64,000 nucleotides of DNA from Hevea brasiliensis (GCF_030052815.1 NC_079505.1:15900199-15964198), one strand, 5' to 3'; shown: positions 36,249-53,468, numbered from the stretch's first letter. Numbers and translations are program-made. The notes: generated from the letters alone by a model not told the origin.

Positions 36249-39200
36249 ATGGATTTTCCAAAGTTGTTCCTGCATTCTTCTCTTCTAGTCCTCCATTTCG
36301 CATTTTCTTCTTCCAAAGACACCATAACTATAAACCAAACCATTCATGATGGTGACTTTCTGATCTCTAGAGAAAATAATTTTGCATTGGGATTCTTTAG
36401 CCCCGGAAGTTCCAGGTTTAGATATCTTGGAATCTGGTACCATAAAGTCCGAGAGCAAACTGTGGTGTGGGTAGCAAATAGGGATGATCCAATCAATGGT
36501 TCCTCGGGAGTTCTATCAATTGACCAATATGGAAATATCGTTCTCCATAGCTACCATAACCAGAAAGTTCCTATATGGTCTACTAATGTCTCAACAGAGG
36601 TTACAGATACTTGTGTAGCTCAGCTCTTGGATACAGGAAATTTTATTTTGGTCCACGATGGAAGTAAAAGTACTGTGTGGGAAAGCTTTGATCATCCAAT
36701 GGATACTATCCTGCCAGGAATGAAACTTGGGTTGGACCGAAGGACAGGCATGAACCGGTTCCTGATATCTTGGAGATCAGCAGATGACCCCGGAACTGGA
36801 AACTTCTCACTTCAGATCAACCCAAAAGGATCACCACAGGTCTTTATCTACTGGGGTATAAAATATATTTGGCGAGGTGTTCCTTGGCCCTTGAAAAGTT
36901 ATACAGATATAACCAATGTTAGTTTTGTCAATAATCAAAATGAGACATATGTGGTCTACTCTGTTTCTTATGCTTCTGTTATCCTAAGGTTAATGGTGGA
37001 CTACTCAGGACTTGTTAAGAAACTAATTTGGCATGAAAAAGATGGCAAATGGAATGAATTATGGTCGGTACCAAAATCTACGTGTGATCCATATGGGCAT
37101 TGTGGTGCCTATGGAATATGTGATCCTGACTTTCTTAGTCGAAGATTTGAATGTGATTGTTTACCGGGGTATGAACCCAAGTCCCCAAGGGACTGGCATA
37201 TTCTAAAAGATGCATCAGACGGGTGTGTCAGGAAGCGGCTAGAGTCTACATCATTATGTGGGCATGGAGAAGGATTTGTGAAAGTGGCAAATGTTAAAGT
37301 ACCTGACACTTCAGCAGCAGTTTGGGTGAGCACGAATATGAGTCCAAGGGACTGTGAAAAGAATTGCAGGAGGAATTGTTCATGCTCTGCATATGCAAGC
37401 ATAGATATTGCTGGGAAGGAGACTGGCTGTTTGACATGGTATGGCAAATTGATGGACACTGTACCCAATAGGGAAGAGGGACATGATATTTATGTTCGTG
37501 TTGATGCAGTAGAATTAGGTAATGTATTTTTTGCCTTTGACAAATTTTGAACAAAACCAATGTGTATAATCAGGTGACAAATTGGATAATCAGCCCTGCA
37601 TGAATTGTTTGAGCTTATGTTCTATCATTATACCTTGCCCTTTAACTTCCTTTTCTTTTCCACTTTGATGGAACAATAATAAATTCTTTTCCCCACTACC
37701 ACAGCTGAAATCGCCCAAAAATGGAATGGTTTTCTTAAAAGGAAGGATATGTTAGCCATTTTAGTGGTATCTGTTGCTTCAGCTTGGTTTGTCATCATCT
37801 TACTTACATATTTGTGGCTCAAGAAGAAGAAGAAATGGGGTAAGAGACAAGATTTTGTATGATGTTTTGTGCCTTTCTATGTATATTCATACCTCTGATT
37901 TCCGTAAGCATTAAGCATTCTGGTTGCATCTTTTTGATGGCAGTGAGGAACAAATGGAACAAAAGGTGGCTTGATACAATTGGCACAGTGGAAAATCAAG
38001 TCGAAGGTAGCATGAGTCATTCAGAGATTGCTTTTTTCAATCTGAGCACCATACTTGCTGCAACTAACAGTTTCTCTCTGGCTAACAAACTAGGCCAAGG
38101 TGGTTTTGGCGTGGTTTATAAGGTACATATATATAACTTATGTGCAAATGTCTAAAACTGTGTACATGTGCTTGTCTTCGTCTCTAGTTGTTGTGAGATT
38201 CTAAATGTGAAAACATGATTGTAGGGTAAATTGTCTAATGGAAAGGAAGTTGCTGTGAAAAGACTTTCAAAAGATTCAGGGCAAGGAATAGATGAATTTA
38301 AAAATGAAATTTTACTGATTGCAAAACTTCAACATCAGAATCTGGTGAAACTCATAGGATGCTGCATTCAGGGAGAGGAACCGATGCTAGTTTATGAATA
38401 CATGCCAAACAAAAGCTTGGACTCCTTTCTTTTCAGTAAGTCCTGTGTATATTCTACTTTATTTAGCATTGTATTCCACAAGTTGTCTAATTCCATCTGG
38501 TTCAACAATATGAGTGATGGACAGAGAATGCATAAATCGGCACTGATTCAATTGGAAATCTTTTGTTAGATGAAACAAGAAAGTCAACCTTGGATTGGAG
38601 AAAACGCTTTCATATTATCATTGGGATTGCTCGTGGAATCTTATATATTCACCAAGATTCTAGGTTGAGAATTATCCATAGAGATCTAAAAACTAGCAAC
38701 ATTTTATTGGATGAAGAAATGAATCCAAAAATTTCAGATTTTGGCCTAGCTAGAATCTTCAAAGGCAACCAAACTCATGAGAAGACAAACAGAATAGTTG
38801 GAACATTGTAAGTATACCCACACACCCAGCAACTAGAGACACAGAACCACTGCTAAGAATACCATTCTATCTTACATTAAATAATTTGAAAGGAGCATTA
38901 TAACTATTTTTTTTTTCTGTTTTTCATATGCAGTGGTTACATGTCTCCAGAATATGTGGCATTTGGAAAGTTTTCAACGAAATCTGATGTCTTTAGTTTT
39001 GGCATCATATTATTAGAGATCATTACAGGGAAAAGGAATAATAGCTTTTGTCAAGAGGATTCTTGCCCAAGTATGATAGGAAAAGTAAGTTAAAAAGATA
39101 TGGGTAAATTATTCTGAACATCATTAAATTTTGCATTGATTTTCTTTGTGGTCATAAAACTAGAACTTGCTGCAATTTAGTAACTCAAATTTGATTTTGT

Positions 39201-40008
39201 TGCAATCAGTTTCCTGACTTCAGTGGGAAACCCACCAGAATCTGACATGATATTCAATTTGGGGCTAGTTTCTTAAGACTTCTTCAATTTGATTTTTGAT
39301 CCAAGCCTCATTTTTAGTATTTATCTTGACTTGTGTATCATGTTAGATTTCCAATGAAATTCTTACCAAAATCACCACTGTTAAGTTAGAGTGCACTAGT
39401 TGGAAAATAAACAAATAAATAAAACTAGTGATCGAATTATGAAAAGTTGAATTTTTATGACCACAATAAAAAAATCCATGTAAAATTCAGTGAGCATAAA
39501 AATAGTTTGCCCTTGAAGTTGCTTATAGTGCCTAATTATCTTCCGAATTGTAATCATTTGTTTATGGGTTCATCTAAAAATCCATGTAAAATTCAGTGAG
39601 CATAAAAATAGCTTGCCCTTGAAGTTGCTTATAGTACCTAATTATCTTCCGAATTGTAATCATTTGTTTATGGGTTCATCTAATGATGAGATGTTATAGA
39701 TATGGCATTTATGGAGAGAAGAAAGAGCATGGGAGATAGTTGATTCATCACTAAAGCATTCTTGTTCTCCTGATGAAGTATTGAGATGCATCCAAATTGG
39801 GTTCTTATGTGTGCAAGAAGATGTAATGGAAAGACCGACCATGTCGGCTATCGTTCTAATGTTAAATAGCGAAATTAGTCTCCCTTCTCCTAAGCAACCT
39901 GCATTCACTTTCAGAAAGTCTAGTATTATTAGGTCTAGCTCATTAGAACCAAAAGAAGGATTTTGTTCTGTGGATGAGGAGACAATTACTGAGGCTGTAT
40001 GTCGTTGA
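36249..40008 (+). CDS. G-type lectin S-receptor-like Ser/Thr protein kinase, copy 1
   Basis: Seven exons with GT-AG splice sites and matching phases: 36249-37518, 37705-37839, 37944-38122, 38225-38435, 38570-38807, 38934-39084, 39700-40008; 830 residues. Signal peptide about 1-22; bulb-type lectin about 25-150 ([10 protein letters not shown] at 72-81); S-locus glycoprotein region about 205-310; EGF-like Cys cluster 279-304; PAN domain about 337-419; membrane segment about 440-462, then a lysine stop-transfer run. Kinase about 512-790: GQGGFG (519-524), Lys540, Glu556, HRD (635-637) and DFG (655-657) are all present, so it should be active and of the RD type. It would sit in the plasma membrane and relay an extracellular signal by phosphorylation. 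The best-known relatives are SD1/RKS1-like kinases in immunity and self-recognition; the ligand is unknown. Intron 6 has a private 106-bp duplication. Confidence 0.92.
39471..39682 (+). repeat. 106-bp tandem duplication in intron 6 of copy 1
   Basis: Units at 39471-39576 and 39577-39682 (aaaatccatgtaaaattcag ... gggttcatct) differ at only a few bases. Copies 2 and 3 have one unit each. The second unit ends 17 bases before the exon 7 acceptor AG. Confidence 0.9.
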
Positions 40009-41285
40009 ATATCTCTCTCATCAATTATATAAATTTTTAGTATAGGGATCCAAGATATACTTCTTCTAATATTAATTTTTTTTTTCTTTAAGACTTGATT
40101 AATCACGAAATTGAATCCAAAACATAAATATATATGAAATTTATATAATTTATCATGTATAAATATTATAAAGTTAGTCCTTAAAAAAGAATATAAAAAA
40201 TTGTCCAGATGCACTTTTTTTGAGATGGTGTGAGATTTTGTTTTTATTACATGTGGCATTATTCTATAAATTATTGAAAGCCCTTAAAGTTATATCTCAT
40301 TCATATGTTTTTTTATTATAATTAATACATTTTTTATTCATTTAAATAATAAATGAATTAAATTATTGTACTTACAAAAAGAGTTTTAAAATTCAAGCAT
40401 TAATTTTATGTGAAAATTACTGAAAAAGCCAAGGGCTTGACATCAAGGGCTACTAAAAATGCCAATGAAAATGGTGATTTTAGAGCCACTAACACGACGA
40501 AACAGAATGATTACGATGAATATGAATAAAAGGAAAGTCTTTCTATTTTAGTGAAATTAATTAGTTATTTTCTATATTTAAAAAAAATATAATTATTTTG
40601 TTTCTTTATTTTTATGATATAATTAATTGGTGCTTATATTTTAAAAAAACATATTCTTATATGAGAAATAAAAATTTTGTTATAATGGAGAATAAATTTG
40701 AATTTACGTTTTCTTTAAATTGTTTAAATATAATTTCATTCAAGTTCTTCGTACCATTTTTGCATTTTCTCTATTGGAAGATAATTTTTTTAGATTATTG
40801 CCTTAAATACTTGAAAATCTATATCAACTAATACTTTATCAAATATTGTTTCCCAATAGAGAAAGCACAAAAATGAAGCACAAAGAATTAAATGAAAATA
40901 CTAAAAAAGTTTTAAAAATAATGTAAATTTAGATTTAGTTTTCACACATGAACATTTTTATTTTTAATTTAGGAATATGTTTTTCAAAATATAAGAACTA
41001 ATTAGTTTCACTAATGTAGAATACGAAATAGTTGTTTGAGTGGACTCAAATTTATTTGAGTAACGAAAAAATTGATAAAGAAATTAAATAGTTTAATGGA
41101 ATATTGACCAAATAATGTATTTTTTAAAATATAAGAACTAAATAGTTAATTTTATTAAAATAAAATAGTTAAATAGTAATTTTCTTTAAATAGGAAAGCT
41201 AATTTGATTGCGCTTTTTAATTGTATGTTTTTTTTTTTCTCTAGCAATGTTTGTATGATACAAAAACTTGTTATGAAAATACTTA
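40009..41285. other. Spacer after copy 1, first part
   Basis: AT-rich 3' flank. Homologous in order to 51702-52945 and 57447-58610 behind copies 2 and 3, so part of the tandem unit. No separate gene is supported; short open frames here are not conserved between the copies. Confidence 0.6.
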
Positions 41286-42226
41286 GAGTAAACTACAATT
41301 TAATAACTGAAGTTTGATAAAATTTATAATTTAGTTTTTATATTTTTAAAATTAAGTAATTTAGTTTATGAGATTTGATAAAACTTATAATTTAGTCCCT
41401 ACTGTTAGAATTTTAGTTAAGTTATTATTAATTTTAGCAAAAATGATTAAAATATACTTAACTCTATTTTAATATGAAAAGAATTTAGTCCTTATAGTTA
41501 TAAAACCAAGCAATCCAGCCCTTGAAGTCTTAATAAATCTACAAGTTAATTTCTACCATTAGATTTACAGTTAATTTTTTATTAAATTTATCAAAAATAT
41601 CAAAATATTTTTAACTCTATTTGTAATTTGAAAACAATTTAATTTTTAAAATTTTACTTTCATAACAATTTTTGTCCATATTCATATTTTTTTATCTTTT
41701 TTATGTACAAAAATATAATATAATATCTGAAAAATATTATATATATATATATAATTAAAATAATAATTACATAAATAGAATTTTACAAATTATAAGGCTT
41801 ATTTATAAATAGTTATAATATTTAATGACCAATTTGTAAATATATGGATGATTTTGTTATTAATAAAAAATTTAAGGGCCTTAAAGTAATTAATTCATTT
41901 TTTAATACTTTAAGTTTAAAATTTCTCAATTTTATGGGACTCATATTTTAAAAATATAGGGACCAAATTGTTAAAAAATAAAATTTAAGAGACCAAATTA
42001 TTAGGAAAATAAAAATTTAGGAACTAAATTATTTTAAAATTAAAAATAAAAATAAGGACATTTTAATTATTTTTGTTAAAATTAACGGTAACTTAATAGA
42101 ATTGTAACAATAAGAACTAAGTTGTAGGCTTTGTCAAGTCTCAGGAATTAAATTGCTTATTTTTAAAAATACAGAGATTAAGTTATAAGTTTTGTTAAAT
42201 CTTAAAGACTGAATCATAATTTACTC
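41286..42226. mobile_element. Mutator-like MITE, copy 1
   Basis: A 941-bp AT-rich element with terminal inverted repeats of roughly 180-200 bp: the left arm (gagtaaactacaattta...) is the imperfect reverse complement of the right arm (...gaatcataatttactc). It is flanked by degenerate copies of a 9-bp duplication best seen at the other loci (aaaatacta). Long inverted ends with a 9-bp duplication point to the Mutator superfamily. No transposase is encoded. Confidence 0.72.
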
Positions 42227-43189
42227 AAAATATTAATTTAATTGGGGTTTTCTAACACAGTCTATTTTAATAAATAATTTTAATTTCATATCACATTGAC
42301 AATTTTTTTTTTAATAATGAACCCAAATTTTTTCTATTTTAATTTTTTTTGGCCCTTCAAATTTTATGAAAAAAAATTATTATTTCCTTTTATAATGTAA
42401 CATCATATAATATAAAAAAAATATTTATTCAATAGAAATGACAAGAGAATTATTATTCAAAGAAATGACTAGAAAATTTATAGCTTGAGTGAGAAGTTCA
42501 TCCAGTTAAAATTTTATTAGTCTAATATTATATTTTTATATAAATATACTTAATAATAATATTTAAAATTTAAATATTTTTTATATAAAACTTAGAAACA
42601 TAATTGAAATATATTGTCCATATAATCTAATAAATATTAAAATATTGATTTTAAAAATTATATGCTAATTAATCAAACATTTTTATTTATAGTAATAAGC
42701 TTTATATTTAATTAATTACATATTTAGTTAATATATACTTAATTATTTTTTTTAATAATTCAACATAAAGAGAATTTATTCAATATAACTATTATATTAA
42801 CGTATGTTGATTATAATGATTATAATGAGACACAACATAAAATCCACCATAATGGAAGAGCCTCAGCATAGACAATCTTTTCTACAGGGGAAATTTCTCA
42901 TCCTTTCTTTCTAATTCATCTAACTAGAATACAATCTTATATTATTTTTTAAATAAATAAAATTGAAATATTTTATAAAGTTTTAACTTTTTAAAAAATA
43001 ATTATTAATAAAAATATTTTTATATAAATTATTAATAAAAATATTTTTATATAAATTATTAATTAAAATACATAAATTAAACAGATTTCGTATTTCTTAT
43101 TTAATAGGAGAAGTGAGATAACCTTATTTTTATAATATTAGTTTGGTAATATTGGAAATTCCACCCCTTTTAAATAGAATATTGACGTG
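42227..43189. other. Spacer after copy 1, second part
   Basis: AT-rich sequence homologous to 53469-54120 and 61734-62720. No gene seen. Confidence 0.55.
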
Positions 43190-43489
43190 TCTCCATCTTT
43201 TTTCACGTTCGTAGAGGAGAGGAAGCTCCTCTCATTGCGTTTGCTTGGTATGCAGTCCATATATTCGATAAAATGTCACAATGAGTAGGGCTTCTGCTGT
43301 AGGATTTAATGGACCTCGTCCATTCTCTTCCTCTGTTGGTTTTGGCTTGCAAGCTCATTAATTATCCTACTCCTGCACCTACAAATTTTCAAACTTTCCT
43401 CCACGTTAGTGCATTTGGTTCAATGGACACGTTTCTTCAGTCTACAATGTTTAAAAGTTAGCTACTATTGTCAATGTTTGTTGGTGAAG
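43190..43489 (+). promoter_or_regulatory. Orphan receptor-kinase upstream block
   Basis: Matches 35805-36120, the region 130-450 bases upstream of copy 1 (ggaagctcctctcattgcg, cctcgtccattctcttcctc, gcatttggttcaatggacac). It stops at ...gttggtgaagaag, where the sequence of the 14-kb unit's left end begins (43490). It is therefore 4.5 kb away from the gene it would normally precede. Confidence 0.65.
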
Positions 43490-44334
43490 AAGTTACATAA
43501 TTTCAATTTCAATCAAAAAATTTGGAGCCACATACGTGGATTTCTTATGCAAATCCTGCAATATTCGGTCTGCAACAATAGTAGAGTAAAGGAATAGAAC
43601 GCAGCAGTAGTGGCATCGAGTAAAGGAACATCAATCGGTTGACTTAAGTCTCTGACCTTTTGTTTGGATTAAGAAAATGGAGAGAAGAGAAAAGAAAAAC
43701 AATTTCATTTCTTACACAATAAATTAAGGAGAGAAAAGAGGGAGAAAGGAGGAGAAAATCAATTTCTCCATATGTTTCCCTCCAAATTGGTGAGAAATGG
43801 GTATTTTTCTTCATTTTATTTAAGGAATAAATTATATTTCTTTTCTATCCTGATAATTTATCCAAATAACACCGTATAAATTAGATTTTATTTCTTTTCT
43901 TTTCTCTTCTTTTCTCCTACACAATCAAGGATCCAAAAATTGGTAAGGTTCTCGCCGACCATAGCCGAAGTCTACACCATTAAATTTAAAAAAAAAAAAA
44001 ATCCAATCAAGCACTAATAAATCTTAGCACTGTAACAACAACTAACCAAGCCCTAATAAAGAGAAACAAAAAGGGAAAAACGGAAGTAAGATTTGTCTCC
44101 TCCTTCAATTGTAGCTCATATAGATAATGATACATTACCATGCTTAGTGACCAATGGATCTTCCTCCTCACCAATGGCGATTGATAACCAAACGGAGGCT
44201 AATGTAGCTTCCTAGAAGCGGCAATGAGGAGTGAGGGTGAGCAGGTGAGAAGATAGAAAGGAGAGGACAAGAGGGGAAACAACCCAGCGCAACCACCAGG
44301 AGCTGAATTTGTCGAGTCATTAAGCAAAGTCTTA

Positions 44335-44753
44335 GGGTCTGTTTAGATGAGGGTGAGGAAGGGGTAAACAAAGCTAAGGAGGGATAATTAATTATTTTAC
44401 CCTTGTTTGGGAAGAGGTGAGTAAGGGGGGGTAAGGGTAAGTAAGGGTAAGCCTTACCCTCCCTTACCCCTCAAATCTCAATTTTTTTTACACTCCATAT
44501 TGGGGTGTAAAGGAGAGTAAGGAGGGAGAGAGTATAGTTATGAATATTTCTATTTTTACACCCCTTAATTTTACCTCTTCTTCACCTCCTTCCAAACATA
44601 AAGAATATACATTACCTCTCCGTACATTTCCATTAATTCACTCCTTCCCAAACATGAGATTTTTTTTATTGTAACTCTCCTTACCCTTCCCCTTCCTTAC
44701 TCTTTCTTACCCTTCCATTATTTACCCTTCCCTCACCTCATCTAAACAGACCC
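44335..44753. mobile_element. Tourist/PIF-Harbinger-type MITE, copy 2
   Basis: A 419-bp counterpart of 30337-30739, carried along in the segmental duplication. Ends gggtctgtttagatgag and ctcatctaaacagaccc: the same g/a change is paired in both ends, keeping the ends complementary. Flanks are tta (44332-44334) and cta (44754-44756), the latter changed since duplication. Confidence 0.85.
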
Positions 44754-45233
44754 CTAGGGAAGATGAAGGGAAAGGGAAAAGAGGGGAGAGAAAGGGAGAG
44801 AGAGTGCAAAATTAAGAAACTAACCCTAATTTAATAAGGGTAAATTTGTTATTTTATTTATTGTTAACAGTAAATTATTTTTAATTAGAAAGGATCTCTA
44901 ATTTTGATAAAAATAAAATTGAAAGACTAAATAATTTAATTTTAAAAATGTAAGGACTCAAATGTTATTAATGATAAAACATAGGGAATAAATAGTAAAT
45001 TTCCCTTCCATTTTTGAAATTTGGATCCATAGTGTGAACTTGCATACGTCTCCACTGTGATCAGAGAATAAAACTGAAAATATTTTCTTCTTTTGCTTTG
45101 TTTACACGTACCCACCAAGTCATTGTATGTAATTTTATAATTTTCAAAAGTCATAGTCTTGTTGTGGAATTTTGTTATTCATTAATTGAAAATATACATT
45201 TCCAAGTCCCCACGCAACAAGTGCATTAATTGA

Positions 45234-45332
45234 GGACAAATTTTGTTTCTGCAGTCTTTTCTTTTAGTCCTCCATTTCACACTTTCGTCCTGCAGAGATG
45301 CCATGACCATAAACAAGCCTATTCAAGATGGT
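45234..45332 (+). pseudogene. Receptor-kinase first-exon relic, copy 2
   Basis: Almost identical to the relic at 31216-31317 (same loss of ATG, same LVLHFTLSSCRDAMTIN reading) and at the same place in the duplicated unit, so it predates the 14-kb duplication. Confidence 0.75.
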
Positions 45333-46807
45333 AAGCTTTTAATCATGTAGGAACTTTCTGGTTATGGTTGCTATAGAGAATGAAATTTCTATATAACTTA
45401 ATGCTTAATTTGATCTATGTACTTATTGGGGATGCTCATTTTAGTCAATTTTTAACTTTTAGTCCAAATTAATACAAAAATTTCAATTTTAATTCAATTT
45501 AAATCAAAAATCATAAAAATGAAATTTAACTTCTTAATTTTGGGGCTAAATTAAGAAATCTAGATATTTAGTCATAAAATTAAGAAATTAAACTTCTAAA
45601 TTTTTTATCTATATCAAGAAATCCATAAATTTAGTGTAGAAATTTTAATTTTGGGTTAATTGGGGCTTAAATTAGAACTTTTGAGTTAATTTGACAAAAG
45701 GTTAAAAATTGACTAAGTTGAATATCCCCAATAAATTTAGGGTTGAAATTAAACATTTAACCATTTTGATTTTGGTTAATTGATAAGTCTCCTGTGGAAA
45801 TATGGATAGACCTTATGGTGTCAGATTTCAAGATATCTATATCAGGAATTTCTAGAGCAATAAAAATCTTAAAGCAAAATTGTTTTCTTTGGAGATTAGA
45901 GGAGGATAAATTTTGACAACTGTCCCTGAACTTATCTAATTATAATATTACAGTCTCTCATTTTAAAAATATAACATAAAATCCCATCAACTTTCAAATT
46001 TTGCACAGTAAAAATCCCTCTAACCTCCAATTACTAGTTTTTCAGTTAGACACTAACCTAGATAGTTCCAGCATAGAGTTTAGTCAGTATTTCTCTTTTC
46101 TCTCTTAAGCCATGTGTAAATTGAGTCATTTTTTATGTATAAAGAGAATAATTTTACACTTTGCATAAGAGATAAGAGAGAAATGTTAAATAACTGAGAG
46201 AGATGAGGGAGCTATTCACATCAGTTTCTAACTGAAAAATCAATAATTAAAAGTCAGAGGAATTTTACTATGTAAAATTTAAAAGTTTAAGGAGTTTTAT
46301 GTTACATTTTAAAGTTAAATGACTGTAGTGTTACAACTATATAAGTTCAGGGAAAGTTGTTAAAATTTATCCAATTAGAGGAAGAAAATGTGAAATGGAG
46401 GACTAGGATGGTAATGAATAGAGTATATACAAAAATTATGATATCCAAATCCAATTCAGGGTAGTATTCTTAAAATTTAAATCTCAGCTAGATTAATATT
46501 TTTAAATTTCAAATTTGTATAGAATTTAATTAAAATTTATTCTTAACTATTCAAACTCGTATGAAACTCAATTATTATTATTATTTGAAAAACACACGAA
46601 ATCATTTAATTTTATATATTTTAATTAATATTCTACATAAGAAATATTTTTTATTAATAATTTATATTTAAATTAATAATTTCATAAATATTTAAATTCT
46701 ATTTTATTTAAAATAAAAAATAAAAAATTTATAAATATTATTATAAAAAATATATATATTTTTTATTTAATTAAATATTTATATAAACGAATTCGAGTAA
46801 CGAATAC

Positions 46808-46926
46808 CGTGGAGTTGTTGATATATAATTTCAAGGAAGAAGAAATTCCTCAACAAGACTTTGCATTTATTTTCTTTGTGATTGGTAAACAAAGCATAAA
46901 GGAAAATTACAATATTAGATAATTCG

Positions 46927-46995
<69 letters not shown>

Positions 46996-47323
46996 TTTTC
47001 GAATATTTAATTTTGTTCGACTAAAACGAAGTTGGATGGATACAACCTAAAATTCAAAAATAAAACCTATTTGAATGCTGATGACATAACATTGGCCAGG
47101 AAAAAGAAAAGCAAGCTAATCCCATCTGAACAGAATTAATTAAAAAAAAGAAATTCTTTCAAATTGTAGTTGTCATCATTTGCCACTAGAAATTGATTTC
47201 AACAGAACCGTTCAATCAACGTTGTTGACATAATTATCCTCCAATCTACTGAAGACACCTATTTTATGTCAATTTCCAAGTGGGTTTCCTATTGAAATCA
47301 GGAAACTAATGCTCGGTTTCTTT
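46808..47323 (+). repeat. 0.4-kb direct repeat, unit 2 copy
   Basis: Counterpart of 32721-33149 and 34885-35203, interrupted by a (TA)n run and a T-run at 46928-47000. Confidence 0.72.
46928..46986 (+). repeat. (TA)n microsatellite
   Basis: About 29 TA repeats followed by a T-run. It replaces a short A-run at the matching place in unit 1 (about 32838). Confidence 0.95.
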
Positions 47324-47755
47324 TTATGAAAAATATTATTTTAAGAAATATTTTTTAACATTTAAAATATTTAAAAAATAAATTAATAAAAAATATTTTT
47401 TATTAAGACTTAAATAAATATCATTAATGATAAAAAAATATTTATATGAAAAATATTTTTTTATAAAAAATATTTTCTACGTGTAAGTTATTTTTTACTA
47501 AATAAATGAAATCTAAATGTAATAAAATGAAAGTTTAGTGAATAAATTGCTACTAATTTTATGATCATAAAGAAAATTAATATAAAATTCAGTTATGATT
47601 ACAAAAATTTACCCAAATTTTTTAACTTATTTTTCCCATCATTCTTAGGTAGAATGCTCTTTAAAAAAAGCTATTGTTCCCTATAACAATCCCTAATAAC
47701 ATGATCCCAATGAAGATATAAAATTTCATTGACAACCTTTCAAATATCACATATT

Positions 47756-48042
47756 CCACCAACTAGCTTTATACAGAGACATTAGAATCATTTCTAAAGT
47801 TATTATACATAATTGAATTTTAAAAATAATATTTCATATTAGATTCACATTTTATATATCAAATATCTATTACTCTAATTTATTATATAAATAATTAATT
47901 AAATATAAAATAAACATTTTTGTAATAATATGATGTGGGATAACTTTTTTCTGTAAGTCTTAGCTCCTTGTGGACTTTTCTTGTTTAAAAATATGACCAC
48001 ATCCCACCTAAGTTTCACTTCAACGATGATTACAGAACCAGT
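47756..48042 (+). promoter_or_regulatory. Upstream region of receptor kinase copy 2
   Basis: Only the last ~90 bases (taagtcttagctccttgtgg ... cagaaccagt, from about 47955) match copy 1. Upstream of that is AT-rich sequence not found before copy 1. The conserved distal block is absent here and lies instead at 43190-43489, so the two genes have different distal promoters. Confidence 0.5.
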
Positions 48043-51701
<3,659 letters not shown>

Positions 51702-51757
51702 ATATCTCTCTCATCAATTACATAAATTTTTAATATAGAAATTCAAAATATGCTTCT

Positions 51758-51800
<43 letters not shown>

Positions 51801-52945
51801 AGACTTAATTCGTCATGAAATTGAATCCAAAACACAAATATATGTAAAATTTATATAATTTATCTGTATAAATATTATAAAGTTAATCCTTAAAAAGGAA
51901 TATAAAAAATTGTCGAGTTGCACTTTTTTTAGAGGGTGTGAGAGTCTGTTTTCATTACATGTGACATTATACTATAAATTATTGAAAGCCCTTAAAGTTA
52001 TATGTCATTCAAATGTTTTTTTATTATAATTAGTACACTTTTAATTCATTTAAATAATAAATTAATTAAATTATTGTACTTATAAAAGGAGTTTTGAAAT
52101 TCGAGCATTAATTTTATGTGAAAATTACTAAAAATGCCAAGGGCTTGATAGTGTCAAAGGCTGCTGAAAATGAGCCACTAAAGCAACGGGACAGGATGAT
52201 TACGTGAACATAAATGAAAGGTATGTCTTTTTATTTTAGTTAAATTAATTAATTAATTTTTATATTTTGAAAAATAAAGTTATTTTGTTTCTTTATTTTT
52301 ATGAATTAATTAATTAGTGTTTATATTTTAATGAGAAATAAAAATTTTTTTATAGTGAAGAATAAATTTAAATTTATATTTTTCTAAAATCATTTAAGTA
52401 TAATTTCATTCAAGTTCTTGTCACATTTTTTATGTTTTCTCTATTGAAAATTAATTTTTATAAATTATCGCCTTAATTACTTGAAATCTATATCAACTAA
52501 TACTTTACTGAGTATTATTTTTCAGTAGAGAAAATACAAAAATAAAGCACAGAGAATTAAATAAAAATACAAGAATAATTTTTAAAAATTATAAATTTAA
52601 ATTTAGTTTTCATGCAAAAACATTTTTATTTTTAATCTAGGAATATGTTTTTTAAATATAAGAACTAATTAGTTTTACTGAAATAAAATACTAAAAAGTT
52701 GTTTGACTGGATTAAAATTTATTTAAGTAACAAAAAAATTAATAAAAGAACTAAATAGTTTGATAAAATATCAACTAAATAATATATTTTTCAAAATACA
52801 ATGACTAAATAGTTAATTTCATTAAAATGCAACAGTTAAATAGTAATTTTCTTTAAATAGGAAAGCCAATTTAATTGCGTTTTTTAATTATTTTTTTTCC
52901 TCCAGCAATGTTTGTATGGTGCAAAAACTTGTTATGAAAATACTA
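51702..52945. other. Spacer after copy 2, first part
   Basis: Homologous to 40009-41285, with a (TA)n run at about 51764-51796 that is a T-run in the other copies. No gene seen. Confidence 0.55.
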
Positions 52946-53468
52946 GGGTAAACTATAATTTAATAACTGAGGTTTGAAAAAAATACTATATATATATATA
53001 TATATATTAAAATAATAATTACATAAATAGAATTTTATAAATTATAAGGACTTATTTTAAATAGTTATAATATTTAAGGATTTTTGTAAAATATGTGGAT
53101 AATTTTGTAATAATCAAAATTTTAAGGTCCTTAAAGTAATTAATTCATATTTTAATAATTTAAACTTAAAATTTTTTAATTTTATGGGACTCACATTTTA
53201 AAAATATAAGGACTAAATTATCAATAAAAAAATTTAAAAGACTAAATTATTAAAAAAAAAATTAGGAACTAAATTATTTTAAGATTAAAAATAAAAATAA
53301 AGGTATTTTGGTTATTTTTGTTAAATTAACAGTAATTTAATGGGATTATAACAATAAGAACTAAATTGTAGATTTTGTCAAATTTCAGCACTAAATTACT
53401 TATTTTTAAAAATATAAAAATTAAGTTATAAATTTTTTCAAATCTTAAAGCTAAATCATAATTTACCC
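52946..53468. mobile_element. Mutator-like MITE, copy 2 (left arm deleted)
   Basis: Starts gggtaaactataattta and ends aaatcataatttaccc, flanked by perfect 9-bp duplications aaaatacta (52937-52945 and 53469-53477). At 523 bp it is about half length: most of the left arm and part of the interior are gone and replaced by a (TA)n run near 52984-53007. Confidence 0.75.

Larger units (their letters stand above)
43490..47755 (+). repeat. Segmental duplication, upstream block copy 2
   Basis: Second copy of 29487-35777, starting with aagttacataatttcaattt at the exact point where the orphan upstream block ends. Carries the second Tourist-type MITE, the second exon relic and one copy of the 0.4-kb repeat. 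Confidence 0.85.

Noticed and set aside
37109..37468. 119-residue minus-strand frame, also seen at 48903-49262 and 54660-55010
   Set aside because: It is antisense to the PAN/EGF-like coding sequence; its conservation follows from the sense strand, and it has no promoter or start context of its own.
39660..40259. 199-residue open frame on the minus strand
   Set aside because: It runs antisense to exon 7 of receptor kinase copy 1; the versions opposite copies 2 and 3 are only 88 residues, so the frame is not conserved.
43409..43597. 62-residue frame crossing the 14-kb unit join
   Set aside because: It arises from the fusion of the orphan upstream block with the duplicated segment and has no homologue in the unfused copies.
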